Shown here: in pieces, positions 1 through 12,959 of the stretch
Layout of the letters: each line of letters opens with the position of its first letter
How positions within the stretch are numbered: the first letter of the stretch is position 1
Assembly: GCF_026914265.1 (NCBI RefSeq)
Contig: NC_069130.1
Location: 42,974,429-43,038,428, forward strand
Length of the DNA stretch: 64,000 nt
Source: Mya arenaria
Lineage: Eukaryota; Mollusca; Bivalvia; Myida; Myidae
Direction of reading: 5' to 3'
The notes under the pieces: model-generated
What the model was told of the DNA's origin: nothing
Seen by the model: the letters and a program-made list of their open reading frames with translations, nothing else
Database searches by the model: none
Made by a program: the position numbers and the translations under genes

Positions 1-914
1 ATGGAGAGCTATACTACTCACCCAAGCGTCGGCGTCACACCTTGGTTAAGGTTTTGCATGTAAGCACCTTTAAGTCATTTTCTCTGCAAATACATCATGT
101 ATTGCATTGAAACTTTAGATATGTATTCCCAACTATCTAACCTACTGAATAAATGAAGTAAGATAACACTTATTAGAATTTAATGCAAATAATGGGCCTT
201 TATTATTTGACTTAGAAATTCTGGTTAAGGTTTTGCATGTAAGCACACATAGGTTAATATCTCAGCAACTACTTGATGTGTTGCATTAAGATTTTATACA
301 ATGGTACCCAACCATCCAACCTTCCTAATTAACCAAGTTAGATAACTCTAGTTTGCATTTAATGCAAAAAAAATGACCCTTTATTATTCGACTTAAAAAT
401 TCTGGTTAAGGTTTTGCTTTATTATTTGACATATAAATTCAAATACATCATGTATTGCATTGAAACTTTATACACAGGCTCCCAACTATTGAACCTTCTT
501 AATTAATCAGGAAAGATAACTCTATCTTTTATATTTTATCATTTTCCCCTTTATTATGCAACTTAGAAATACTGGTTAAGGTTTTGCATGTTAGCACACA
601 TGGTTAATATCTCAGCAACTACTCATTTATTGCATTGAGACTTTAGACAATGGTACTCAACCACCCAACCCACTTGAATAACCAAGTCAGATAACTATAT
701 TTTGCAAATAACGGCCCATTATTATTGGACTTAGAAATTCTGCTTAAAATTTTCTATGTAACCACATTCATGTTAATATCTCGACAAATACATAATATAT
801 TGCATTGAAATCTAATCTAATTTTACAGTGATCCATGTTTCGCCAAAACTTTTCAATCCTTACACTGAACAGTGGCGTAATAGTCGAGCGCGCAGTCTCT
901 GTGACAGCTCTTGT
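1..914 (+). mobile_element. Helentron-like (HINE) element, copy 1, 5' end cut
   Basis: Five diverged units of about 170-180 bp start near 44, 223, 404, 574 and 742, most opening with GGTTAAGGTTTTGC. The element ends in GACAGCTCTTGTTT. The 5' terminal hairpin is half lost at the window edge but is complete in the duplicate at 20957. Hairpin ends, internal tandem repeats and insertion in a T run fit non-autonomous Helentron-associated elements. The family name is an inference; no Rep/helicase coding is present. Confidence 0.55.
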
Positions 915-1079
915 TTACTAGAGATGTAAAACAGGTTAGTTGTTTTTGCTGTCTTTACTTAAAGAATATTTTGATAAAAAGATACTAAGACTCGTCATCA
1001 TATAATGGACTGTATTATACAACTCGTCAAGGAAATATGTTAGTAAGATCGACAAAGGCTAAGTTATTTACGCATTTCC

Positions 1080-1870
1080 TGAAGTTGTTGAATATGTTTT
1101 TTAAAGCTACATCAATGAAAACTTGACATCTGTACTGTTTTGAAAACAAACATATATTTATATATGTCGTTCTCGGATGACCCTGACTGGGACCTTTTTG
1201 ACCTAATTATTTTTTAGAGCTATAGCATTTTAGACAGTTTTGAAAACAATATTTAATGTTGTCTTTTGATGACCTAGATTGTGGCCTTTTGACACATATT
1301 TAAATTTGTAGCTTCAGCCATGAAATTAAGACCATTTATTAGAAATCAAAAATCAAAATTGTGCTTGGATAACGATGTCCTTTCGACATACTTTCCTATT
1401 TTTAAGCTACTTCAATGAAAGTTTTTTAGTACAGTTTTTAAAACAAAAAGCAATGTTGTGCTTTGATGACATAGAATATGACTTTTTGAGATACATTCTA
1501 TTTTTGAAGCAACAGCAAAGAAATTTAGACCATGTGTATAACTTTTAAAACAAATATCAATATTGTACTTGGATAACCTTGATAATTACCGTTTGACCAT
1601 CTTTTCTATTCTAAGGTACTGCAACGAAAGTTCAGTAAGTTTTGCAAAACAATTATCAATGTTGTCCTCAGATTTCCTTTACTGTGACCAAAAGACCCTC
1701 TTTCATATGTTTACAGATTGGACAAAATGTACTGCTTTAAGAATAATTATAAATTTTGTGTTTGGCTAACCATGATAGTGACATTTTCACTTACTTTTTT
1801 TATTTTTGTGGCCTCTGCAATAAAATGTTGCTATGTTTGAAAAACAATTCATCATTGTTGTTCTCGGGTT
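1080..1870 (+). repeat. Decayed ~100-110 bp tandem repeat, copy 1
   Basis: Loose units repeat an AAGCTACAGCAATGAAA-like block, then TTTTGAAAACAAA, then AATGTTGTCCTTGGATGACC-like text at roughly 100-110 bp spacing. A similar unit appears at 57800-57920 inside another Helentron-like element, so this is probably an old internal array of the same class. Small reading frames here (for example at 1563 and 1756) are incidental. Confidence 0.5.
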
Positions 1871-1875
1871 ACTTT

Positions 1876-2440
1876 AAAGGGACTGTACACCACATTGGCA
1901 CCATTTTTTTTCCTTTAACGCAACTCAGGACAATTATTTAATATAATGTGTTAAGCTTTGAATCATAATTATAGAGAAAGGACCAAAATGTAAAAAAATA
2001 GCAGTCCAGTGTTGTATCTACTGTGCTACGAAGGCTTACTCCAAACTTGTGGTATATTTAAGCTATATACCTTGGTAGACATACCCAGTAATAATTTTAA
2101 TGGAAAATACAAAATCATTATTTGGCTGAAATAAATTATAAACTATGTTGTACTTCAGTTAGTAAGATTCAATGCATTGTACACATTAATACCAAGTTTA
2201 TGTCAGTTTTCGACAAACAATTTTCTTGCAAATTGATCATCTTGTGCACAAGAATATGGCGTATTTGTTATGCAACTGGAATGAAATTTTGACCATGATG
2301 TAGTTCTGCAAACAAATATTAACGATGATATTGCCAGGTGACCTTTTAATCAACTTTTCAAAGCTACAGCATTAAGACGAATAATTATGTTTGGAAAATA
2401 AATATTAAGCTTAGATATTTGGTTTGAAGCATTGTATTAT
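1876..2440. other. Repeat-like non-coding stretch
   Basis: It begins GGGACTGTACACCACATTGG, a sequence I recognise as an abundant short repeat in bivalve genomes. No coding signal is seen. The same stretch recurs at 22852-23416. Confidence 0.3.
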
Positions 2441-2459
2441 TGTCCTCACCTAAGAGTAT

Positions 2460-3150
2460 TCAAATTATGCTCCTATATTCAAGATTAGGTTCCGATGATT
2501 TTCTGTGTTTATAAGAGAAAGGACTTAGTTCTATACTTGTAGTAGACCGAACAATGTCACCGTCCACCAGCACTTTGAGTGCTTTGATTATATATGCAGT
2601 ATGTTGTTCGTGGTGTTTTGTGTCGTTGTTCCATGTTTCTAATAAATAAGTTGACAATTCTGGGTTAACTGTAACACAGGATTTAATATCGTTGTACATT
2701 AAACATTTGCCGTTATATTGGAGTTGGAAAGTTTCACCCAAAGCTCTTCTCCACAGACAGTGTCAAAAGCTTGTTTAAGTTAAATAAACGCACAGAATAA
2801 CCTATTTGTGTTATTGTTCAAATATTAAATTATGTGGTTTATGACAAACATGTAATCTGATGTCGAGAAACCAGCTCTAAAACCTGCCTGACTTCATGTA
2901 TTATATTATTGGACCGACATAATATTTTAGTATATTATTTATTACGCAAGTTAGCAATGTTCGCATACAACTAAGAAGAGAAATAGGTCAATAGTTTTCA
3001 GGTTTTGAATGAACACACTTACATTTGTAATTTAAAAATAGGATAAATTAGTTCAACAGTCCAAGAGTGAGATATTACATGTTACATGTTCAAAAATCAA
3101 GTTAAATAATTTGACACATATGTTCTTAAGCACATCAAAGGTATTGTAAT
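2460..3150 (-). mobile_element. LINE reverse-transcriptase fragment, copy 1
   Basis: Read on the minus strand, conserved non-LTR RT blocks appear in broken frames. First comes a W-x6-YPIFK-type block near 3050. A KPENY.PISLLS-type block follows near 3000. Next is an SxFxxAFDT-like block, read as LT-SF-HCLWR, near 2760. Last is MYNDIKSCVTVN near 2690-2655, matching the usual MYxxIKSCV motif. Several stops and frame changes show it is dead. The clade is probably CR1/L2/jockey-like but not resolvable by eye. The 93-residue frame at 2460-2741 is part of this fossil, not a host gene. Confidence 0.65.
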
Positions 3151-3628
3151 ATGTTCATTTGTTATTGTTCCAAAAAGATACATATAAGCTCATATTTATA
3201 TGCCAATTCATATAGTTCTAATTCGATATCATTAAAAACGTCTTCAACAGAGTATAAAGAATATTCAGGAGGAATTTACACAATGCCACATAAATTATCT
3301 GACTTAGAATTAACATTCGCTGTGTCAAAACTAAACTATAGAATCAATTTACAATCAGTGTCAATAACATGTACATACTTAGATATACTTTGTTACACAA
3401 ACAGAGCTAAGCCACGCGACTTTCGGTAATATAATACGACATTTCGTCTGTTACTTGTAAAGATCATTTACTTTTGTTTCTTGCAAGCCGATTTTATTAT
3501 GCTGCTCAAAATGTCGTTAAATTCAGGACATTAGTTTGGGTTCAGCCTACAGACATTTAAAGATAAAAGGCGCAAACAGTTAAATAATTCAACTAATCCA
3601 TCAAATTAACCAAAACTATAAGGTGGTT

Positions 3629-4066
3629 TTAACCAATTATTTGTACAGATGTAGTATAGCTATTTGTATAATAATGGTCATTATAACAATAATGTAAGTA
3701 AAGTGTATAAAAGGAATTACAGGATAATAAGTAGGCACACATATTCATGAACAAAAGGTTCCAAACATTCCTTATAACCAAATATTCACTCTGATTGTAA
3801 ATATAAAACAAATTAGCAATTGTCGTGTGGTCAACAGACAGATGCACAAAATCACCACTGTATATCTGGTCAGAGATTATGCATGACTCTCCGTGCCTGT
3901 TCTCTAAGCAGGACTCCTCGATTGCCGGAGGTTCCTCGGGGGTCTCGATTGGAAACGGCGAAAGTTGAGCAGACGATATGTGATTGTAATGTACGTTATT
4001 TGTAGATATTGGCGGTTCAGTGCAACTTATCTGAGATGCGGAGTTGTGCGAGCGCTTGAAGACCAA
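3629..4066 (-). CDS. Unrecognised 145-codon reading frame, copy 1
   Basis: The frame can be read upstream to a stop near 4131, entering with a K-R-K-G-V-S-P-P segment. There is no ATG at 4066; the codon there is TTG. The N-terminal two thirds is Ser/Pro/Glu-rich and looks protein-like. It lies in an unusually GC-rich patch (3820-4480). The C-terminal third is Tyr/Cys-rich and may be read-through. A donor-like CAG|GTACGT lies upstream on the same strand near 4160, so it could be the tail of a decayed multi-exon gene. No family is recognised and the function is unknown. Confidence 0.25.
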   Translation of the reverse strand: MVFKRSHNSASQISCTEPPISTNNVHYNHISSAQLSPFPIETPEEPPAIEESCLENRHGESCIISDQIYSGDFVHLSVDHTTIANLFYIYNQSEYLVIRNVWNLLFMNMCAYLLSCNSFYTLYLHYCYNDHYYTNSYTTSVQIIG

Positions 4067-4499
4067 TTCCTGATCAGGGGGAGAAACCCCTTTGCGTTTG
4101 TGTAAAATGTCCGGATCAATTGATTCGTGGTTTCATTAGTCGACAACAGTCGACGTACCTGATACAGCGACTCTGGGTCGTAGAAGCTTTGCTGGCCCCT
4201 TGACTTTGCTGGCCCGAGGGTTTGTGTTCAGTTTATGACGAGTTAATGTGTAGGCGGGGATCTTGGGGTCTGCGGCGTCTCTTGTCCGAATAAAGGTTGC
4301 CCGAAGTGGGGACTGGAACGCGGACCGTGGTACTAGTTTTTTGGTCGCAATGTTGGTTGATCGCGCATGCCAAGTGCAGACAACTGGTGGACTGAGCGCG
4401 AAAAAGTCTTTGTTTCGGGTTTATACAGCCAACTGTTTACATACAGTCTGTCTCATACAGTCGAGACCTTGTTCCCCGTATTGTCAAGCTAATAGGTAA

Positions 4500-6240
4500 A
4501 GCACTTAAGCACTCGCTCAATCAGATTTCGAGATATAGAGAAAACGATTTTACCATTTTTCCAAAGTAGTTTTATGTAAATAAAAGTAAAGCTAAACATA
4601 GTCTTACGTCTGCATTACAATATTTCTCAGATATCTGTATTTTTGAACAAATTACGAAATATATATTCCGAAGTATCATAAACACATATCATCGGTCGAC
4701 GTTCATTTGACCTAACAATACCGATAAGACAAATCAACTCAGGCTTTCCGGAGAAGGTCAGGAACGCAACATTTGGGTTTCAGATTCAAAAATAGTTTTA
4801 TTGGTCAGATAAGCCGCCTACCATGTGAGAAAGAAAGCGAAAACATATGGCTGGCACCAAAACAGTTTTATCTGTTTTATATATAAAATACTCAAAAATC
4901 ATTTTGATAAAAAAAACTGCCACAGAGCGCTTGCTTGAATCAAGAAAACAAGTTGTTAATCAATGTTAGAAATACTTCTTATGGCCAATTTCAGTTTGGC
5001 TTTTATTACGTTATTTGTTATAAAAGGTGATATGGAGACTCCAGTGTTATACCCTAGCCGGTGGAAAAGGGACAGTTGGACCATTGAAATGGAGCTTTAA
5101 TGGCGTTGAATTGCTTAATAGTACGACCTCAACTCCTTTTATCAAAATACGGTAGTTATAAAACGTTCCATCATCATTACGCTTATCGTTGAAAAACCTT
5201 TTCAACGAACTCAATTTTATTAGTGTTGTAAATGCTTGCTGATGAAGTTGTTTACTGAATACGGATAGAAGTTAATATTACTATTGTTACAAATAATATA
5301 AGTGAAGGAGCTATGTGATTAAGCCGTCAATTTATGGTCAGTTGAATATTGGTGAAAATTGTAAAGCCGGAAGACTCACTTTACAGAATAACAATTCTGA
5401 TAATGTTCGCATATATACGTCTTTATAAATTAAAACTTTACTAAACCAACTAGCTTAAAGCTGAATATTTCAAACGTTAATATATAAAATAAAATATCAA
5501 AGAGTTGTGCCCGCTTCCCGCTAAGAAATAAATGAGCAAACACTGTATTTATCGTTGTAATCAAATAAGCATCTACACCGAATTCTGCGTTAAACATACA
5601 GTTTAACAAAGAGGCTGCATTCCGAATAATTTTAAGTGTTTAAATTCTGTTTTACATAATCAAGGCTCTTGAGTCTCTCTCGAAAATTGTGTAAAACGTA
5701 ACTGAAAACCACAAGTCCTAACTAGGGTTTACATACTTTACTAACTGATTTAGATGAATTTAAAATGTGTGTAAAAAACTTTTGTTCATCGTAAACAGTA
5801 GTTTGTTATACATGTATTATACCAACATTATTTATGAACTTCAATATTTCTGTATCTTATTCTTTAAAATGTGACTGACTCCTTTAAGAGAAGATTCTTA
5901 ATCACAACACTCTCATACGGCTGTTGAACCTAGTTAGATATATCTTTATTGGTGAAAAAAATGTATTATAAATCGTATTATCTGTTTATAACATTATTTC
6001 AAATGAATAGAAAAAGCGTTTAACAGATGAGAATAACGGGAACTTTACCAGATGGCAAGTATTATTGAACGTTACAAAGATGGTTGTAAAGTTGTCATAA
6101 CATTTTGAAACCACACGAAATCATTCGAAAATGGTTATTTGGTATTATTAAACAATAAGAGGCCTACTCCAAAACTGTCGAGTACTCCACCTGGTCTCCT
6201 TCTCGTGTCGTACTTATCACGCCTTGTCGCGTGGTTAGGG
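4500..6240. other. Upstream flank of the protease gene, copy 1
   Basis: This is AT-rich non-coding sequence with short runs only. I see no gene or clear repeat. It is the immediate 5' flank of the protease gene and recurs at 25476-27216. Confidence 0.4.
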
Positions 6241-6247
6241 TATATAT
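6241..6247 (+). promoter_or_regulatory. TATA box of protease gene, copy 1
   Basis: TATATAT lies 42 bp before the start codon at 6283. The space fits a transcription start near 6265-6272 and a very short 5' leader. An initiator-like TCAGTT sits at 6259. Confidence 0.6.
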
Positions 6248-6282
6248 TCAGGGCCTGCTCAGTTCATTTCAATCTTCCAAAG

Positions 6283-9200
6283 ATGGCTTTCACCAGCATT
6301 GTTGTTATTGCTGTCGCTATTGGTGAGTTTTTATACGATTTTCATGCTTAAAATATGATACTGAAGTTTCAGACTTATAAATGTATTTCTTGTTTTTTTT
6401 CCCTATCTTATGAGGAGATTCATCGTCAAAACAAAAACTTATTATCAAATAAAGCGGAATATATTTTCAAAATTTTGAGAAAAAAAAGAATGAAATTGAA
6501 ATTGAAACAATATGCTGTGATGTGTTGGGTATTACATCTGATGTGTTTGGTAGATAGTTTGAGTACAGTTGTTTTGAAAATCATCCAGTCAATATTTGTC
6601 AAATATATTTATAATTAAGTTTAAGAAATACATAATGAAGTGTTGAGTCTTTGAACGGAATTTAGGTTTATGTTCATGTGTAATTTGAACGGAAAATAAA
6701 GTATTTATAACCAAATCTGGTTTCTACAGCATGTATGTGAACTGCTCAATCAAAGCGTACATGTATCTTATTATAAACCTACGCACACTGAGTACGATAA
6801 AGGTAAATTGTGATCAGATGTGAATCAAATAAAGTACCCGTGTTCATATTGAAACCTTAGGAAAATGACTAAAGTATCTTAAGGTGTACCATCTTCTATA
6901 TTATGCCAGGGTAGTGTATTTGATGCTGAAAATAGGTAGACCATTATAATGTAGGAGGCATGGCCAAACTACCAAGTGCGGTTTGCGGTGGCACACTGCA
7001 TCTAAGCCGGTCAATGGGCCCATCTAGCGGATCCAGGATCATCAATGGAGAACAAGCGAGCCCCGGGGAGTTTCCCCACCAGGTCACCCTTCTCAGGGAC
7101 GGCTACCACACTTGCGGCGGCTCCATCATAGCCAACGGCTGGGCAATCACTGCCTCCCACTGCGTCGACGGACAGTGAGTGAACAATACGATGTATTATT
7201 CCCTCCCTATGGGTGATAAAGGCCTAAAACATATTGAATATGTAATGACTTTTTGCGTAACCATTTACATTTCCATTCAATTTTGAAGGTTGACTTTCGT
7301 TCAATTAATTGTTAAAATATAACTCAGATCTGCTTAAAGTGAGAGAATTGTCCAAAGAAACGTCTTTATTCTGACTCCGTCAATTCGAAATGTGTTTCAG
7401 AATGGCAAGCTCATTGGCTGTAGTGGTCGACCTCCACAGCTTCTCCAATCCTGGTAACTACCTCTTGTTTGATGTCGCCGAGGTCATAATGGTAAGCATT
7501 TACACGTATACCTTCATTTAAAAGCAAGCAAAAGCAATTTGATAACCAAAGAACAAGTTTACATTGCAGCGTGTTTGTTGATCCTTGTAATACTAATTGA
7601 TTTAACTGTTTGGCGTGTCCCATTGGTTTATACTTATAAGAAAATGATGTTTTGTTTTATGAACGGAGCTTAAATTCGTGTACACTTTTTAAAGGAAATT
7701 ATATTTACCTGAGAAAATAAACACAGTTGTAATCAATCGTTTCGAGTGTGTTACATCTCGAATTATATAGAGTTAAACTTTATAGATATATTCAAACATT
7801 TTAACAATTATCTCTATACTAATCTAATCTTGTCAGATCACCTTTGAAATTGTCATGTCTATCTGTGTTTTGTGACGTCATGTATCCATGCGTCTTATGA
7901 CGTCATGTTTCAGCACAACAAATACAACACTGGTCCAGGAGGCTTTCCGAACGATGTTGCGCTCTTGCGTCTTAACACAGTAACTCAAACTGCTGACATC
8001 ACGAAGAACATCATTGAAATTGCCCCTACTGGTGCCGATTATTCGGGGCAAACGTGCACTATTTCCGGATGGGGAGTCGACGGTTTGTTTTCTTTTTTTC
8101 ACAAAGTTAACGTCTCTGTCTTTTTCAGGGAGTCTCTATTTAATATTAACGGTGACAAAAAATGACACAAGATATATATCTAACGCTTAATTAAACGAGT
8201 CATTGGTTTTTGTCATCACACGACTCTGGTACTCCGATCTCAATCGGTTAATACGTAAACCGTGTTATCTAAAATTAAAAGTTGGTTTTCGTGCAAATAT
8301 CTTGCATACTTTATGGCGTCAATCAAATACATACAAAGAGAAACTCATTAAATATATTGGGTTGTTTTGTTCACAAGACTAGAATAACTGAAAAGATATC
8401 CATGACTTTTTAACCCCACATTACAGCAAAAACCTTTTTAGGCAATTATTACAAAATAAATGTTTATTTGTACTAAAGTTGTGTATGTTTTTTTAATAAG
8501 TCTACAATGAGTTATATAATTTCTATTTTCTGCCGAATCTTTAATGTGGTTTATATAGATTCCAGTGGTGTATTTTGATTTATAAAATGCTTTCCAATGG
8601 TTTATTGAGCTATTGATTTATAGCGAGTTATGCCATGCTGTTCAGTGAAATATCAAGATTCATTAGTGGATTAACAGCAGTGAAAATATCACTGCAAAAT
8701 ATGGAATGAGAATATCAATTCTAAGAACTACTTTTAAAATCCATTGTATCAACCTTTATTTTTATGAAAATTAAATACTTCCGTACCAGTACATATTTAT
8801 CAAAGTATTACTTAGATATAAAAAATGCTTATGTTTAAATAAGGATTTTTTTAAATACACACAACTTACCATTTATCAGGAAATTGATAATGTTTTAAGC
8901 TGATTGCTCCTATCTGTGCGTTCGTACAAAACATTAGCTTGAATATCAATTCGATGTTATGTCATCTAAATCCCAGTGTGTGTATACCACGTGATAAATG
9001 ACGTCATACATGCTACGTCGGAAGGCAAAATTTGCTTAATATGAAGACTTAAATCAAAGATAACTTTTCATTTACAACACCAATTTAAATTAAATAAAGG
9101 GCAGACTATGCCGCTTAAAGAGCCCCGCATTTGTTGTATTACCAAAATTTGATGAAGTCATTAGTTTTATCAAGCACTTCGACAAACCTGTTTCCAAAAT

Positions 9201-11872
9201 AATGTTTTGACAGTGATCCGTCAGACGGCCGTATTGTGGAAAGGTTTGTCGAAGAAAGTAAAACCTCAATGAAATTCTGGTAAAAGACCGAAGGTGGGGT
9301 TCCGTAAGCAGCGTAGACTGCGCTATGTTTCATTTAAAATGGTTAAGAAATAGTGAAGTTATCTTTGTTTAAAGTCTTTTTTACAAATCAAACTCATGCC
9401 TTCCGCCGTTGCATTTATGACGCAATTTATCACTTGGTATACACCCACTGAAATCCTGTCGTTTCAAACTCTCTGATTTAGTAAACGAACTTCCCGTAAA
9501 TGCACACAACGATTAACTGATAAATTAAATTATCCCACCACACGTCAAAATTCAAAACCGAAACGTGGTCCTTACATTTCATCTGGAAAGCGATCGGTCT
9601 AGGAGCGAATCAAACTGATCCTTGAGGGTGATTGATTATCCATGTATCATGACACCATGTATCAAAAACAAATTCGAAAACTTAGAAAAATGTTCATCTA
9701 CAATTTGTTTTGATCACACTTTCGCTATTTCAAATATTTCTTGAGCAAACGGGACCAACGTCAATATATTCATTCTCTTTTCGATTTTGAAAACGTGAAT
9801 AAACGGTTGCTATTCGAAACATAAATGCATGAATACAAATTTGTTGGTGATAGCTTATAAATTGTTTGCACTGAAACAGGTGTAAATACTAAACTTTTAA
9901 AAATAAACCACTTTTTTAATTAGCATTTGCTACCCGGCTAACCGTCGGACGCCCCTTACAACAAGTATTCATTGAAGATCAAAACTGTGCGTTAGGCTTG
10001 TCCCAAGAGGAGTCGGAGAGCAAAGGCTTCTTACAAAAAAGGTTTATTTTTAAAAAAAAAAATACAATTTCAATAAATCTCTGCAAAAATCAAAAAGAAG
10101 ATGTGGTGATACCAGTGCAAGAACGAATTTTATTTCAATCGTGTTCATAGAAAAGTTATATTTTTACTCTTGACTTTGCCACGAAAAATATATTTTCTAT
10201 GACACTGGTGAAATTAGATACGATAATACTCTGAAATCAAGGAATATTCTCTCTTTATTGAACGCCTTTCGGTAGCTAATATCAATTCATAATACACTTT
10301 TTATCAATTTACATGGCTTAAACATATGTTGCCCCTGGGTTATCAAATACTTTCCATTGCTTCCACTGCCATTTCACTGTTTTATGCAATAAAAATATCA
10401 CTTTTAATATTTCACTGTTCTAGCCCGTTCTAATACAAACAATAAAGGTTTGTCTCATTCAAAAACGCAATATAGTTCATATCGTAAACACTAAACATTA
10501 ACAAATAATAAAGTGTATTGTGTGTGTATTGCGTTCATGTATTAGTTTTTTGAGATATATTTTGATTTCCAATAAAAATAAAACAAGGAAAATAATATAT
10601 TGAATAACCGTCAATGTTTTGAAGGATCCATTGTCGTTAAATGCTGAATCGCGGCTATAAAATATCGCCTCAAACTTCATCCACTGCGTAGTTGTTGTGT
10701 TTTTCTGTTCGTTTTGGATAATTTCTTAAGTGTCTTAAATGTGTTTTAGTGGTTGTTGAAAATAGTGGTCGAGTGGCACTCACAACTTATGTCAGCTCAC
10801 ATTTTAAAAAAAAATGTTTTCATACTTTAGAGACATAGTATGCTTCTGACGGACCTCCCAGCCACTTTATTTGATTTCCAGAGAGCGGAAGTGGAAGTTC
10901 TGTGTTATTGAAGGCGGATGTAACGGCTCTCACAAAGACTCAGTGTCAAGACTACTGGGGCACCACAAACATCCTCGACCAGCACCTGTGTGTAAAGGGC
11001 TACGAAACCGCAAACGGGAGTGGCTCATGCAATGTAAGAATGTTTTTCATTTTTAATATTTGTACTTCAGAGTAGTTCTGTCGTGCATTTGGACACGAAC
11101 CCAGACGCGCACATGCACGTACGCGTACACACCTTACAATAAACATTTATAAAACCATTAAATTAAGTTTATGCCCCATAACGTTTGATCTTCGCTGTAG
11201 CCAGTATTTCTGACTTCAAAGTTTAGTGTAAAGATATAACGACCAACATCAGAGGTAGAGGATCTTTATATTTTGCTAAACCATCAAAGTGGATGCAAAT
11301 TTCATCATTGTTCCTTGCACTTAAATATTCAGAAAATATATTTTGCACAGACTCGTATCTAGACACACGTGCACTTCAGCGGTAGTGTGCTTTACATTTC
11401 ACAAAACGGTATACGAAACAATAATCTATATAGAGGGGTTTTAATTGTTTTAAACATGAACTTCATTTAGTAAAATTGTGAATAAAAAGTTTGATGAAAT
11501 TTTGTTTCAAGAGTTCATGGTGTTCTCCTTTGATTACCCCCTAAATAATCCTATTGGTTGAGATTGAACACTATGCTTAAAGACTGACAAACCATATCTA
11601 AATTTATCACTTAGCGCGACTTTTACCTTTCAATTGAACAAAATTATTGCCCAACTTATGTATCTAGATTTTATGTTATTGTGTTTTATGTATTTTGTTT
11701 TAAGGGTGACAGTGGTGGACCGCTGGTTTGTCAGGGAAAGCTCGCAGGTGTGACGTCATGGGGCCGCAGTGGTTGCCATGTCGGCGGTGTTGTGACACAC
11801 CCGAGCGTCTATGCCAAAACGGCTTACTTCCGTAGCTGGGTGAATACCAACTGTGGAGGTTGCATCGCCTAA
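6283..11872 (+). CDS. Secreted chymotrypsin-like serine protease, copy 1 (six exons)
   Basis: An S1-family endopeptidase of 279 residues, probably a digestive or extracellular enzyme made as a zymogen. Exons are 6283-6322, 6955-7174, 7401-7491, 7914-8082, 10882-11033 and 11705-11872. All introns are GT-AG and the phases agree (840 nt). Residues 1-17 form a signal peptide (hydrophobic [10 protein letters not shown]). The activation site is SGSR|IING at 41/42. The catalytic triad is His82 (ITASHC), Asp131 (NDVALL) and Ser227 (GDSGGPL). The pairs C67-C83, C165-C233, C195-C210 and C223-C248 match the family disulfides. The residue at chymotrypsin position 189 is Gly221, with Gly244 at 216 and Ser258 at 226, so it is not trypsin-like; chymotrypsin- or elastase-like cleavage is inferred. 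Unusual points are Ser for Ala before His82 and a C-terminal CGGC tail. The exon 2 start could be 6955 or 6958 (one Gly more or less). The last acceptor is AAG. Confidence 0.93.
8974..9450. mobile_element. Palindromic MITE in protease intron 4, copy 1
   Basis: The left end CAGTGTGTGTATACCACGTG is mirrored at the right by an end whose complement starts CAGTGGGTGTATACCAAGTG. The arms stay alike for over 50 bp. A 6-bp direct repeat, AAATCC, flanks it (8968-8973 and 9451-9456), consistent with a target-site duplication. It is 477 bp and non-coding. The minus-strand frame at 9139-9333 lies wholly inside it. Confidence 0.75.
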
Positions 11873-11924
11873 GCAGCTCTGAAATTGCCGTCATATAATT
11901 TCGAATAACGACTTTGATTGAGAA

Positions 11925-11930
11925 AATAAA
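11925..11930 (+). terminator. Polyadenylation signal, protease copy 1
   Basis: AATAAA lies 53 bp after the stop codon, giving a short 3' UTR. A T/TG-rich stretch follows. Confidence 0.7.
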
Positions 11931-12959
11931 TTTTCTTTGCACCTGATTTTGAGTTGCTATTTTACATGTTTAATGAGTACCCATTTTATTTGCCATGTAT
12001 AAGGGACAATGGGGTCTGGACCCTTATAACATTCAAAAACAGTACTATTGCATACTATGGACACGCATATACCAAGTCACAAAATAACACATTTAACACA
12101 AATGTTAAGTCATTAAGTGTAGCAGTACCTTTTGAAATGTTGCTAGGTAGCCAACGTCTATATAGAGTACATTTGTAAAATGTCTGAGATGATATATAAT
12201 ACCTTCGAAAGAAAAAAGTGACACTAACAAATCAGCATATAGAATGTACTTTCTAGTGCTGTTTTATAGTGAGATTATTGTTAAAATTAATATGAAAATC
12301 GTTTAATTTTTAACCAAATTAAACTATTATTTTACCCCTGAAAGCAAACTGAGTAAAATAAAGCAACGGATGCATACCAACAATAGATAAATAAATAACG
12401 GCTAAAATTTACATGGATGACATATATGAATATATTAGTGATAGGTGGTATAAATCATAAGCAATATTTGACTTAGGTCGATAAATATTTATAAATGTAC
12501 TGGTGTGAGTGCGACTGAGTGAATGGAGTTGTAATTAAGGAATAATGACGATTATACCTATAAGTACTATTGTTTGTCATCATCATATCATCGCCACAGT
12601 TCGAAACAATGTACTTATGTCTTGGATCGAATACCTTCAATATGATTCCATCAATGCCCTTTTGATTTTTTCAGTTACATTTCTATTACAGCAAATCGCC
12701 ACAGATTCCGGCTAGAACGCTAAAGAAAAATGCAAAATCTCGGCAGCGGAATCAACACAGCGTCCTATATTCGAGCATGTGTTCACATGACTTAATTTCC
12801 CAGAATATCATTGCAAAGTGGGTAAAACGGAGAAATACAAATGCGTCGATAAATGATTATTCTTATATACAGTATCTCATTCATTCGATGAATAAATATG
12901 ATTGTTCGTAGATTTTAGTAACCGGGTATTCGATATGTATATAGCGGTCTTATACTGTC

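Noticed and set aside
6139-6351. 70-codon frame over the protease start
   Set aside because: It starts in the promoter region and reads through the exon 1 donor into the intron. Only 6283-6322 is coding.
9139-9333. 64-codon minus-strand frame in intron 4
   Set aside because: It lies entirely inside a palindromic MITE and arises from its arms.
11700-11942. 80-codon minus-strand frame over the last protease exon
   Set aside because: It is an antisense shadow of the exon encoding the catalytic Ser. The same applies at 32587-32853.
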